Shown here one piece after another: positions 1-10,715 of a stretch of DNA of 64,000 nucleotides. Each line of letters opens with the position of its first letter. Position 1 is the stretch's first letter. The DNA is from Salticus scenicus (lineage: Eukaryota > Arthropoda > Arachnida > Araneae > Salticidae). A model generated the notes under the pieces. The model had not been told where the DNA came from. It made no database searches and saw only the letters and a program-made list of their open reading frames with translations. A program made the translations under genes and the position numbers. The stretch covers positions 1,798,001-1,862,000 of the forward strand of contig CAWVNO010000515.1 in the NCBI GenBank assembly GCA_963930645.1, written 5' to 3'.

Positions 1-241
1 AGTAAACGTGGAGCTACACATAATTCTGTAAAAATAACATCTTTTTTCGGAAAAAGGTACATGTGTACATGTATATATTTTAAGTATATATTTTGTTTAA
101 AGACTTAATATAGTTAGATATAAAATTTTACTATAAAAAGTACTAAGTCTGATGTCACTTTGATACTTTATATTCAAGTTTATGTAAAAAAAAATATTTG
201 CCAATGATTTTTAAATACTCCTGAGAAATTTCGATATTTAT
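1..241. other. AT-rich stretch with no gene
   Basis: I see no coding potential, repeat border or RNA signal here. It is the left flank of a dispersed repeat that begins at about 242. Confidence 0.5.
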
Positions 242-1024
242 AACTGGTATGTGGTGGTCATCACAAGACTTTCTTCTATATTATCTTAGACACATTCACC
301 CAGTAAAAAATTGTTTATTAAGGTTATTTTTCAAGCTGAATGCAGATGAATTTTATCTCTGAGAAATATAACTCCAAATGCTGAACAAAACTAAATTTTG
401 TGACATCATCAGAAGAAATGCAGCCTTTTTTTTTCCCCAATAAAAATTAAAAAATCAATGACTTCGTTTTAAATTATCACAGATCTATGATTCAACTTCA
501 TTTTAAAGATACCCATTCTTTTGAAAGATACCCATATTAAAAATTTTCACCCCCTGGAGAGGATACTTTCCACCCAGGGGAGAATGATGATGCTCGTACA
601 TCACGCAACTTTTTTCCTAATTTACTACTACTATTATCAATAATTTATATTAATTTTACAATCATTTGCTATAAATATCTCTCATTTTGTACATTTATAC
701 GAAATTTCGACCTATTATGCCGTATTAAAAATTATGAAAAGGTGGGATGACAGCACCACCTGTTGAGCAATTGATCATCAAATGTAATCAGCACCAGTTT
801 AGGTCATCATCAACAAAATACCAAGTTTCGTTGAATTTCGTTCATTTTTTTTTTTTGTGAGATACTGCATTCACAAAATATTTGATACACACATAGATGG
901 AAATTTAAAAAAAAATAGTCAGATAGTGTTCAGAACATCTCAAAACATGTAAGTACATCAAAGACAGGAGTTAAAAAAATTTCACAAATCCAATACTTTC
1001 TCCTTATATATTTAGAATAAAGTA
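242..1024 (+). mobile_element. 'TGTGGCC' family element, copy 1 (Helentron/HINE-like candidate)
   Basis: The left end reads AACTGGTATGTGGTGGTCAT and then ACAAGACTTTCTTCTATA, a diverged form of the family start ACTAGTATGTTGTGGCCACC. The right end has CCAATACTTTCTCC followed by TAGAATAAAGTAA, the family's 3' border. The interior carries the family phrases 'CACCTGTTGAGC' and 'AATCAGCACCAGTTTA'. No ORF. This is the most diverged of seven copies. A non-autonomous rolling-circle (Helentron-like) origin is inferred from structure shared with copy 2. Confidence 0.6.
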
Positions 1025-1578
1025 ATGAAAGCAGTTCAAAATTCACACCAGACATAGAAATTAAAACTTCTGTAATGAATTGATTTATAAGTTATTCTAA
1101 TTTGATATGTATATTTTAAGCAAGTATTTAGTGTGGTTGTATTTTTTGTAATTTATCAATTAACTTATTAAGTTAGTATTTTTTCCATATTATGTAATTT
1201 ATATAATTAAATTTCAATAAAATTATAGCTGAGATATTCTGAAAATGGGTAATTTTTAGTGCAAGTGTCCTGAAATTGTCCTGAAATTTTATAAAAATTG
1301 TGTCCTGAAATTTTTTTGAAGCCACTACTACCCCTGATATTTTTATTACAATTTTGCATTTATCTAATGTTATTAATCTGTCAGATATGTCAAAGCATTG
1401 TAGTTATAGAATTTCCATTGCATATAGTTAGATAAAGAATTAGCATTAGCAATTATCTTTCATATTGTATAAGAACTACTATTTTGTTTCTGATTTTGTT
1501 CATACTGATTACTGACTCTAGTAAAATACTTGCAGGAGACTCTAAACATTGAAATTAATGCAAATTTCTAAAATTTTC
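1025..1578. other. AT-rich stretch with no gene
   Basis: No gene is visible. The phrase TGTCCTGAAATT recurs three times between about 1266 and 1315, a small local repeat. It ends where the long terminal inverted repeat at 1579 begins. Confidence 0.4.
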
Positions 1579-2287
1579 TGGTTCCAGTGTAGGGTAATTC
1601 CATTTTAAATCAACAAATTTTCAAAAAAGTTGTTGCATGACAATTTTTGATTTTGATGACAATTTGCATGTGCTTTCCCCATACCTTTTTGACCACAAAA
1701 ATATATTTTTTTTATTTAAAAAAAAATTACCCTTTGATATGAAGGCTATTTTTGTCGTTGCCAACAGCAAAAATTAGATATTTTGATGCTTTGCTTTATG
1801 AACTATAACTTTTTTCCTATCAAAGCTATCAAACTCTACTATAACTCATTGGAAAGCTAAAAAAAAGATCTTTTTCCATATGGTATCAATAAATTTGAGA
1901 TTTAAAAACAAAGGTTATTTTTCAAGGTCAAAGTTTGCGATGCAAAATTAATTTTTTGCCACTTTTGAAAATTAAAAAACCTATGAAGGGCTTGGAATAA
2001 CAAGCCCTCTTTTTTTTCTTATATACATATATAAGGTTGCTTATTGTATTAAAAAGTTTGGCTTGTTACTCTGCCCCCTTCACAAGATACGACCCCCCCA
2101 AAGTTGCAAATTTTCTAAAAAATCCAATTTTCAATGCTAAAAAAATGCATGTGGGGGGCAAGGTAAATTTTTTTTTACTTGTGTGATTCTTCATACCATC
2201 TTTCAAACAAAAAAAAAAATTACTTTGTTATTCAAAGGCGTTTGGCAGCTATAAGGGTCTGAATTTTCAAATAATCACACTAAAACC
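1579..2287 (+). repeat. left long terminal inverted repeat
   Basis: It matches the inverse of 7676-8376 along its whole length. Landmarks are ATTCCATTTTAAATCAACAA near the outer end, GGGCTTGGAATAACAAGCCC in the middle (itself a short palindrome) and GGCGTTTGGCAGCTATAAGG near the inner end. Differences are scattered substitutions and short indels, for example extra bases in the right copy near the motif ACTTGTGTGATT. Confidence 0.85.
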
Positions 2288-2863
2288 ATCCAATTTTTTC
2301 ATGTACTTTTGGAAACATGTCATTTATTATTATTTTTTTTTATTTGATGGACTTAGATTGACCTCACAAATAAGAATATATCATATTCCTACTTTTCCTC
2401 ATTTATAGTAATCTATTTGCCAGTTAAAAGCAAGAATAGACAGATTTCAACTTGTCCAGCCTTGCTCCCACATGTATAGAACAGTTCCCTTTAGGCAAAC
2501 AGTACCTACCTGTGGTAGGAACTGTGCCAATGACAAGGCTGCTTGAATATTATTGGATACAATTTGACCAATAATATAGGGTAAGACAAATGATCTGCCT
2601 GCCAATGATGTCACATGGAACTGCTTTATAACTTAGTTGTTTCTTTAACTCTGAAAGGAGTAGGTTGCTGGGAAGTGTTCTTGCTGTAAAATCTTGTAAA
2701 TTTTTGTCTTTCATGTAGGTTTTTTCATTTCAAGGTCAAGAAATATACATATTTACAGAATATTTTGGTGAATAACTGTCCTTGTTGAAGGTAAAAAAAG
2801 AAATTATTTTTTAGAATTCTTAAATATAAGTTTGTTTTTCTGCATATAAAGAGTAAATGAATT
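2288..2863 (+). other. region upstream of the transposon ORF
   Basis: Non-coding DNA between the left inverted repeat and the ATG at 2864. It should hold the transposase promoter, but I see no unambiguous TATA or initiator element. Confidence 0.4.
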
Positions 2864-5281
2864 ATGGATAACTCTAAATGCTCCATAGGAATTTTTATGA
2901 AAGATAATTGTAACATTTTAAGTTATAGTAGGCAGTCAACTGTAGAGAGTATTTCTAAGTATAATGATGATGATAAAACTTTACTGCAATTGAGAACTGG
3001 ATGTAAAACAATTGAAACTGTTTGTACTTACCATGCAAAAAAGTTTTTAGATAAATTTTCTCACCTTTATGGAACTTCCTGCTGTGACCCATTTTCGGAA
3101 CATAATAAGGTGATTACAAAATCGCTGAGAATCATAAGCAAAGATTTGTATTTGAAAAACACAAATTTGAATCTTATCCCTGGAAAATCTCTGTGCTCTA
3201 AATGTTTAAATAAAATTCAAAATCAGAGAGTTGAAACCTATAAAGATAATAATGAAGAAATGTACATACCTGAATGTGATTTAGTCGAGTCTGTAAATGT
3301 AGCATGTAGTGCCCTTGGAGTATCACCTGTGAAAGTTGCCAAATTATCGCGCGATCGTAAATCATCTACATTAAAAAGAAAAGTTTCAGCGATAACAGAA
3401 TGTGTCACAAATAAACTAAATAAATCATTTGACCTTTCAATTGTTTCACATGAAGAAAACAATAGTTCTTGCCAAAAGCACATATGTGATAATTATGAAA
3501 AATTAATAGAAGACCTTAAAGAGAGAATGAAAACTGCTGAGTGTCTGCAGGATAAAGTAAACATTTTAAGTTTGTTGCCTGTAACTTGGAGCTATGCAAA
3601 AATTCAAGCAGAATTTGGAGTCAGCCAGTATTTAATTCGAAAAACTAAAGATTTAGTTAAAACACAAGGAGTTTTACCAAAACTGGAACCTAAGAAGCCA
3701 AGCAATATTCTTGGTTCTAGTACAATAAAAGCTATAGAGGATTTTTATCAGAGAGATGCCTGTAGTCGCATGATGCCTGGAAAAAAGGACTGTATTTCTG
3801 TGAGAGGAATGAATGGGGAAAAGTCAAACCTTCAAAAAAGGCTCATTTTATGTGACTTGAAGGAACTTTACATACATTTTAAAGAAAATTATCCTGATTT
3901 GAAAGTAGGGTTATCTAAATTTGCCGATCTTAGACCAAAATTTTGTGTGTTAGCTGGAGCATCTGGTACACATTCAGTGTGCGTTTGTTTGTACCATCAA
4001 AATGTAAAACTTATGCTATCAGCGATTAAAAGTGATCATAGCTACAAAGATCTGCTGCAGATTATGGTCTGTGATACTGAAAATGAGAATTGTATGTTTT
4101 CGGAATGTACTGCATGTCCAGGTGTGGATGCCATTTTATCACTGATTTCTCCAAGTAACAGCACCCAAATTGACTTGGAAAATGATGAATTTGAGGATTT
4201 GCAAGTTTCATATAAGCAGTGGATGTCCACAGACAGATGTGAACTGACATCATGTGTGCTACCTTTACAAGAATTCTTGGTTAAGTGTTGTGAAAAACTT
4301 GAGCATCTAAAGAGCCACCATTTTATTGCCAGTAAACAAGCAGCGTTTCTAAAATCAAAGAAAGAAGATCTGGATAAGGGGGAATTTTTGATACTTGGAG
4401 ATTTTTCAGAGAATTTCTCTTGTGTTGTTCAAGACGAGGTGCAGACCTATCACTGGTCAGGTGTGCAATGTACGCTTCATCCTTTTGTTGTCTACTGGGA
4501 AAAAGATGGAGAAATTCAAACTCAAAGTTTTTGCTTTGTAAGCGACTGCCTTGACCACAACACAACTACATTCTACGCCTTTCAAATGATCCTTGTTAAA
4601 AAACTGAAGGCAGATCATGCTTTAATTTCAAAATTATTCTATTTTTCAGATGGATCTGCCGCACAGTACAAAAACAGGAAAAACTTCATTAACTTGAGCC
4701 ATCATGAACAAGACTTTGGGATAAAAGCAGAGTGGCATTTTTTTGCTACATCCCACGGGAAAGGCCCTTGCGATGGGATTGGAGGAACAGTGAAGAGGCT
4801 AGTGCGAAAGGCTAGTTTGCAACGACCGGTCAGTAATCAAATCTTGAATCCATTAGATGTCTTTGAATACTGCACTGAACATATTAATAGTGTAACGTTT
4901 TTCTATGTTTCCTGTGATGATGTTAATGCAGTAGGAAAAGTTCTTGAGGAAAGATATAAAACAGCACTATCATTACCCCAAACTCGGTCTTTCCACAGCT
5001 ACATTCCACTCAACAGAAATATCATTCATGCCAGACGTACATCATTTTCTTTAGATTTTACAACCTTTCATGTCATCAAAGACGAACCTATCAACCTTAG
5101 ATTATCCACACCAACAACCCGACCAAAGTTGTCCGATTATGTTTGTTGCGTATATGATGGTGACTGGTGGCTAGGAGAAGTGGTGGAAATAAAGGTATTT
5201 GATGTCGAAGAAGAATACAGGATCCACTTTTTTCATCCTAAAGGACCTGGAACATCGTTTAAAAAATCAAGTCATGATTAG
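2864..5281 (+). CDS. DDE-like transposase-type protein, C-terminus truncated by a hAT insertion
   Basis: 805 residues starting at the first ATG after upstream stops. Residues 47-115 form a Cys/His-rich segment (C47, C54, H57, C73, C74, H80, C111, C114) suggesting zinc binding. Residues 235-265 look like a helix-turn-helix (sequence around KIQAEFGVSQYLIRK). A second Cys/His cluster lies at 361-420. The core has three conserved-looking acidic sites: D513 in LGDFSENF, D596 in FSDGSAAQYKN, and E623 or D637 in AEWHFFATSHGKGPCDGIGG, compatible with an RNase H-like DDE/D fold. The tail contains a Trp/Tyr-rich segment (YVCCVYDGDWWLGEV) resembling a small Tudor/SH3-like barrel. Such long uncharacterised proteins recur in arthropod genomes, to my knowledge without a settled name. 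The stop at 5279-5281 is the first codon of the inserted hAT element, not the native end. Its position between long inverted repeats supports a transposase role. DDE assignment is inference. Confidence 0.75.
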   Translation: MDNSKCSIGIFMKDNCNILSYSRQSTVESISKYNDDDKTLLQLRTGCKTIETVCTYHAKKFLDKFSHLYGTSCCDPFSEHNKVITKSLRIISKDLYLKNTNLNLIPGKSLCSKCLNKIQNQRVETYKDNNEEMYIPECDLVESVNVACSALGVSPVKVAKLSRDRKSSTLKRKVSAITECVTNKLNKSFDLSIVSHEENNSSCQKHICDNYEKLIEDLKERMKTAECLQDKVNILSLLPVTWSYAKIQAEFGVSQYLIRKTKDLVKTQGVLPKLEPKKPSNILGSSTIKAIEDFYQRDACSRMMPGKKDCISVRGMNGEKSNLQKRLILCDLKELYIHFKENYPDLKVGLSKFADLRPKFCVLAGASGTHSVCVCLYHQNVKLMLSAIKSDHSYKDLLQIMVCDTENENCMFSECTACPGVDAILSLISPSNSTQIDLENDEFEDLQVSYKQWMSTDRCELTSCVLPLQEFLVKCCEKLEHLKSHHFIASKQAAFLKSKKEDLDKGEFLILGDFSENFSCVVQDEVQTYHWSGVQCTLHPFVVYWEKDGEIQTQSFCFVSDCLDHNTTTFYAFQMILVKKLKADHALISKLFYFSDGSAAQYKNRKNFINLSHHEQDFGIKAEWHFFATSHGKGPCDGIGGTVKRLVRKASLQRPVSNQILNPLDVFEYCTEHINSVTFFYVSCDDVNAVGKVLEERYKTALSLPQTRSFHSYIPLNRNIIHARRTSFSLDFTTFHVIKDEPINLRLSTPTTRPKLSDYVCCVYDGDWWLGEVVEIKVFDVEEEYRIHFFHPKGPGTSFKKSSHD

Positions 5282-7314
5282 GACTGGGCGATACATCGCG
5301 AAACATCGATTTAATGCATGCAATTTGAAACCGATAACGGAATCTTTCAGTTGGCGATATATCACAACCGCCACGATTATCAGGAATTCAGCTGTGAATG
5401 CATTGCGAGCGACCACATCCAACTTTTCATCCCGTGCCGTGATAGCCGGTAATCGTTGATACGAAGTTGAGAGGATGATACTTGCATAACGCATGCGTGA
5501 TATTTGACATTGGGCTTATCTGAAATCGCGCTCACGGCTACGATATGAATATTCGTTATCGCCTTTAATAATCATGATCTTGCTTTATTAGCAACTGATT
5601 ATCAGCTGTGCAATAACGCATGCGTGATATTCATCCGTTCTCTTTACTCTTATATTCTTTTTTTTTTTTTTTTTTAAGTTTTTTTTCGTCAATTTATACT
5701 GAATTTGTTTTTAATATTTTGTCAGTTATTTAATTTCTTTCAAATATGTTATTATTTCTGATCAATTTAGTGAAAATTTGGTGTTATTTATTTTTATAGT
5801 TTTATTTCGTTAAACAAACCGAAGCAATTTCTTTAATCAGGGTACTTATTATTTTCTACGGAGAATCTAATTTCAAAAGCGGAGGCAAGGAAGCGCTAAT
5901 AACCTTTATTTTGCAAATCTTATTATTCTATAGTATAATAAAATAATTTATATTATTATTTTTATTTAATCGTTCACTTATTTATTAGTTTTTTGTGTGT
6001 GTAAGTTTAGTTTTAATGTTTTTATTATTTTTTTTTTCTTTACAAAAGACGAAAATATATTGGGTTTATGAGAATTTTCGATTACCAGTTTTCTATGAAT
6101 ATTTACTTATTTTCAGTTGTCGTAACACTGGATTCGACCATTTTTAGAAAACGTTTGTCATGCGTCAGCACAATTTTGTAAATACTGTCTCTCATTAACC
6201 AAAGGACAGAATTCAATAAAACTTTATGCTCTGTTCAACCTTCATTTAAACTGCTGTTGATTAGATTTTTGAATATACCGGCCAAATGCATCATACTGCA
6301 ATTTCGCCATGTAAGTAAAGGCTATATATCACAGTTTCTATAGTGTATCAATGCACGAAACATAATATGAATGAGAGTCGGAACGAAAAGCTATGTTTAT
6401 TCAATGAGTGTGCGTATTGGCTGAGAAATGATTCTGCTACGGTGCAATGTAACCATGTTTACGGGAAAGCAATGTATCAACTTCTATGATATATAAATCA
6501 CCAAACATAGAATGTAAAATGGATATTTTCAATAACTATGCTATGATAATTTGATAGTTTGCAGCGGCTGCCAAGAAAGAAAACCTGTAAATTTCTAATT
6601 GTTGGTCCTTAAATAGAATTTTCTCCTTACATGAATATCCTTACATGAATCTATTCATTTCAATTGTTTTTTTTTTTTATTTTCGAGTTATTTGTTTTAT
6701 ATCGCAGGTAAAATTTATTTTTCTCAATACATTGTTGCAATTTTTTTTTTTCTGTTGAGTCATTCTTCTTCAGTTATTTTATTCAGCCCTCCAAACCAAG
6801 AATAAAAAAATATTTTCTTTATTCTTGTAGCTATGACTTAAGTTTCAGCGTTATCTCGGGGAAACTTGTGCTATTTTTTATTAAGAAGATTTTGCAAAAG
6901 TTTATTGTGTTAATTATGTATTTTGAAAAAAAAATAATAATAGTAAAATTAATAGCTGAGATAGTTGAATGTGTTTAAATGATATAATACTGCTACTTAA
7001 AAACGCAGTATTATATGAATGAAGTCTCTGCATATGTGTTTCCATTTTCCTTTTTTCTATATCAGTGTTGATATGGTGTTGTATTAATAAGAAATTTAAC
7101 ATATAAAGGAAGTTAGTGTATTCTGTATATTTTATAATATAACGGGTCTGCTTCATTCAATTCAAGCCTTTTTTATATCCAGACTTAACATTTAAATTAA
7201 CCTTATGAAATGTATTCGAAAATATTTAAGTCCAATATCGTGATACATCACGGTATCGCGATTTTGCCTTGACAATATATCATGATATTGAAATAGGGAC
7301 ATCGCCCACTCCTA
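5279..7314. mobile_element. non-autonomous hAT element inserted in the transposon ORF
   Basis: The ends are TAGGACTGGGCGAT and, inverted, TAGGAGTGGGCGAT. The 8-bp target duplication GTCATGAT flanks it exactly at 5271-5278 and 7315-7322. An 8-bp duplication with a CAG/TAG-type end leading into CTGGGCGAT is typical of hAT elements. Subterminal runs contain repeated ATCGCGAT/ATATATCG-like motifs on both sides. No transposase ORF was found in its 2,036 bp, so it was mobilised in trans. Confidence 0.9.
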
Positions 7315-7322
7315 GTCATGAT

Positions 7323-7466
7323 AACCAAACTTGGGTTCGGTTTCAAGATATTTTGAAAATCCTGACTGCGTCAGAACTATGGTCAGCACAGGGAAGAGGT
7401 CATAATATCACACCTGTGATGAGTGAACATTTGTCAACTCTTCTCTATGAGACAATAAACCACTGA
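7323..7466 (+). pseudogene. displaced C-terminal segment of the DDE-like ORF
   Basis: Directly after the right copy of the target duplication the reading frame resumes in the phase left at 5278 and runs 47 codons to a TGA at 7464-7466. It begins with N-Q-T-W-V-R-F-Q and ends with Y-E-T-I-N-H. The native protein would therefore have been about 852 residues. An open frame can be read from 7269, but its first codons belong to the hAT element. Confidence 0.85.
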
Positions 7467-7675
7467 ACAAAAAAGTTTTGCATGTTTTGAGAGGTAAGTT
7501 AAATTCTATATACCAAGATGTTAGAAACCTTAAATTAGCTTATCAAAGTTTAAATGTGTTCTTTGACAACTCTTCTTAGTCTTTTTAGTTGTTTTCACCA
7601 TTTAAAACTAACAATTAAGTAAAAAATAACTTTGCACTAACACCTAAGATTAAGAAGTATGAAAATAATTGCGTT

Positions 7676-8376
7676 GTTTCAGTATAATTATTTGAAAATT
7701 TAGACCCTTATAGCTGCCAAACGCCTTTGAATAACAAAGTAACTTTTTTTTTGTTTGAAAGATGGTAAGAAGTACTTAAAATCACACAAGTAAAAAAAAA
7801 TCTACCTTGCCCCCCACATGCATTTTTTTAGCATTGAAAATTGGATTTTTTAGAAAATTTGCAACTTTGGGGGGTCGTATCTTGTGAAGGGGGCTGAATA
7901 ACAAGCCAAACTTTTTAATACAATAAGCAACCATATATATGTATATAAGAAAAAAAAGAGGGCTTGTTATTCCAAGCCCTTCATAGGTTTTTTAATTTTC
8001 AAAAGTGGCAAAAAATTAATTTTGCATCACAAACTTTGACCTTGAAAAAATAACCTTTGTTTTTAAATCTCAAATTTATTGATACCATATGGAAAAAGAT
8101 CTTTTTTTTAGCTTTCCAATGAGCTATAGTTGAGCTTGATAGCTTTTATAGAAAAAAAGTTATAGTTCATAACGCAAAGCATCAAAATATCGAATTTTTG
8201 CTGTTGGCAACGACAAAAATAGCCTACATATCGAAGGGTAAATTTTTTTTAAATAAAAAAAAAATATTTTTGTGGTCTAAAAGGTATGGGGAAAGCATGT
8301 GCAAATTGTCATCAAAATCAAAAATGGTGTTGCACACCCCATTTGTTGATTTAAAATGGAATGACTCTGTAACCAG
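7676..8376 (-). repeat. right long terminal inverted repeat
   Basis: Inverse partner of 1579-2287. Short open frames across it (for example 8198-8602) are chance frames in repeat DNA. The sequence between 7467 and 7675 is the element's 3' untranslated part. Confidence 0.85.
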
Positions 8377-9534
8377 ATGGAGGGACATTAAGACATATAA
8401 ACTTTCTCTTATTAGTGCAATTACAGTTTGTTCGTCATTGCCATCTGTACATCTTAATTGCATTTTGTTCACCTTCTCAATGTGCGAGCCCCAACTTTCA
8501 CAGAAAACTTGTAATACTGGAATTGAAACTGTATTTCACCCATTAGGTGCCAAAATTCCCGCTGCAAGAACATTTAATTACGAATTATTTTCTCTACAAT
8601 AATTAAGATAAATATATATTTTTATTTTTTACATTGAACATTGAAGTGCCTGGCTTCGCTAGTAATTTTTTAAAGTTTGTAATGCAAATTGTATTTTTAT
8701 TTATTTATTTAATTATTCAAACAAAATCATCTGTTTTTACTGCATAAGAAGAGAAAATTGCTAAAAATAACTTAATATTCAAGTGCAGGGGTTTTAAATG
8801 ATGAATATTAATTAAAAAATTCGTTTCTTAAATTATAACAAACAGGGATCAAGAAAATTTAAAAGGGTTATGCAGTTTATCAACATCTATTCTACCTCCA
8901 TTAGGTGCCATGTCTCCCATTTTGGAACTATATCATATCACAAAAAATTACATGAATGAGAGATATTGAATAATTTTACTTTTTTATAGGTTCTAGAATC
9001 TAATAAAGCATGTTTCAAATGAATATTGACATTTATGCTGTGGATGGAGAAAGCTTAAAAATTACAACACTTTGATTTTATGGAATGTTTAATCACCGAT
9101 CGTTAGCGGGAGAGTGTGTGTGTGTGTGTGTGGGGGGGGGGGGAGTAAAACAAATATAAGTGAGATATTGAACAATTCTACTTTTTTTTAAGTTCTTAAA
9201 TCTAAGTAAGTTTTAATAAATAATATTGATATTTATGTTACTGATAGGGGGGAAAAAAGGAAATTGCAAGGATTTCGTTAACAGGGGTAAGGGGGAGGGG
9301 GTCACAAAAAAATTATATGAGTGAGAAATATTGAACAGTTCTACCTCTCTATGGGTTTTAGAATTTAATAAAGCGTGTTTAAAATGAATATTGACATTTA
9401 TGTTGTGGATGAAAAAAGATAGAAAATCACTATCTTTCTTGCCAAAATCGGGAGATTTGGAATTTCTGCATAATGCTGATTTGGAAGTAATCTGCAGACT
9501 AAAAAAAAAATATATATGCGACGTACGTCGCACA
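8377..9534. other. AT-rich repeat debris
   Basis: No gene is visible. The segment 8377-8900 shows nothing recognisable. From about 8935 it holds poly-G-punctuated tandem units, listed separately. Confidence 0.4.
8935..9470 (+). repeat. three tandem ~160-200-bp units related to a hAT family interior
   Basis: Each unit contains a version of GAGATATTGAAC, then 'GGTTCTAGAATCTAATAAAG', then 'AATATTGACATTTATG', and ends in a poly-G run (for example 9130-9143). The same units occur in the hAT family interiors at 25250-25760, 33420-33900 and 35345-35800. This is probably a detached fragment of that family, since its TAAAGGGCAAAA ends are absent here. A (TG)n tract sits at about 9116-9131. Confidence 0.6.
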
Positions 9535-9885
9535 TCTCGCATTTTCTGCTATGGGGATTTAAAACTTCTCCTGCACTCGTGGATAGCCAAACAAACTTGG
9601 TAAATCCGTCAATCACAGTGAAAATATGCTGATATTATTGGTAGATGGTAATGGTCCAATAAAATCAGTATGATACGTGCCTAGCTGTACATTTTCATTT
9701 GGAATAGGATTCAAGTATCCTTTGGGTTTTCCACTTTTCTTATTGCATAGAATACATTTCACGCAATTGGCTACAGGGTTGCTATTTTGTCCATTCTTTA
9801 AGTCTGGGACACTGGACAAAATAAAATTCACTGACCTATACGCGTTCAGTGCATAAAATTGTTCTGTTAAAGCAATAAATTGCAT
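9535..9885 (-). pseudogene. Ty3/gypsy integrase fragment
   Basis: The minus strand encodes the end of the integrase zinc-binding segment (NCVKCILCNKKSGKPKGYLN), then YHTDFIGPLPSTN at the start of the catalytic core and, after a one-base frameshift near 9635, the segment containing DGFTKFVWL and EVL. Gypsy integrases insert reverse-transcribed DNA into the host genome; only about 115 residues remain and no LTR is visible. It resembles the integrase at 29834-30604 but is diverged from it. It is a dead relic. Confidence 0.75.
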
Positions 9886-9999
9886 TTTTAACTTTAAATT
9901 AGCGATTTTTAAAATAGAAATATTTTATTATAAATTAATAATTTAATTAATGAAAAGTGTTATTTCATTTTAATCACGATCAATTAAAAAAAAATATAT

Positions 10000-10388
10000 C
10001 AGGGTTCATACTCCTCAGGGAAAACAGGGAATACTCAGGGAATTTGGAATTCGTTAAAAAAACTCAGGGAAAATAAAAATTTTCATTAAAAGTCAGGGAA
10101 AATCTGTTATAAAACCTGGAAAAACAAATGTTTTTTTTCTCTCAAGTTATGTTTTTCTTGTTTAGCTTCGTATCAAAATTTAAATGATTAAGTATTGTGA
10201 AAATACGCATGTAAATAAGGATTTCTACCTGAATTTCTATCATGATCGGCAGTAATATGACATCATACAGTATAAGTAGTTATATTTTGTCCTGTCTAGA
10301 GGAGCGTTTCTTGTAATATGTCGCTAATATTTTCTTGAAAATTGTCTGGGAACTCAGGGAATTTTTTCCCATATTTGAGTATGAACCT

Positions 10389-10390
<2 letters not shown>
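10000..10390. mobile_element. hAT-like MITE with CAGGGTTCATACTC ends
   Basis: The left end is CAGGGTTCATACTC and the right end, inverted, is CAAGGTTCATACTC. Both are followed inward by repeated CAGGGAA/TTCCCTG motifs. No ORF in 391 bp. The flanks are AT-rich (TA)n-like sequence, so the target duplication cannot be read reliably. Confidence 0.65.

Positions 10391-10424
<34 letters not shown>
10391..10424. repeat. (TA)n microsatellite
   Basis: An uninterrupted TA dinucleotide run directly beside the MITE end. Confidence 0.9.
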
Positions 10425-10428
<4 letters not shown>

Positions 10429-10715
10429 TTTTTTTATATTAGTTATGTATATTTTGCAAATGTAACAAAGTAAATTTGTTGTGGATGATTATTGCATTAT
10501 CATATTGAATACTGAGAATAAAAAAAAAAAAGTTATTTTATTCTAAACCTAAATCAAAACAAAAGAAATAAACAAGGCCATAGCCAGAAAATATTTCGTA
10601 TATAATGTTGAGTTATCTATAATACATAATGTAGATAGTTAAAAATGAAGAATAACTTTATCCCCAACACCCCTATTCCCCTCGAAAGAGACCATTTTTA
10701 ATCTTATTTACAATA
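10425..10715. other. AT-rich stretch with no gene
   Basis: Nothing recognisable lies between the TA microsatellite and the Helitron terminus at 10716. Confidence 0.4.

Larger units (their letters stand above)
1579..8376 (+). mobile_element. DNA transposon with ~700-bp terminal inverted repeats and a DDE-like ORF
   Basis: Sequence 1579-2287 reappears inverted at 7676-8376 with high identity and small indels. Between them lies one large ORF (2864-5278), which continues at 7323-7466 once an inserted hAT element is discounted. Without that 2,036-bp insertion the element would be about 4.75 kb. The outermost paired bases are CTGGTTccAGtGT on the left and, inverted, CTGGTTACAGAGT on the right. I could not find a convincing target-site duplication, so the exact ends are uncertain by several bases. 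The superfamily is not recognised; a relation to Sola-like or other minor DDE superfamilies would have to be tested. Confidence 0.8.

Noticed and set aside
5199..5494. Two overlapping ORFs on opposite strands
   Set aside because: They cross the hAT insertion border and contain no domain; they are chance frames.
8198..8602. 134-codon ORF
   Set aside because: Most of it lies in the right long inverted repeat, whose left copy has no matching frame, and no domain is visible.
9116..9143. Regulatory G-rich element
   Set aside because: It is a (TG)n and poly-G tract at a tandem unit boundary, with no sign of a promoter or gene nearby.
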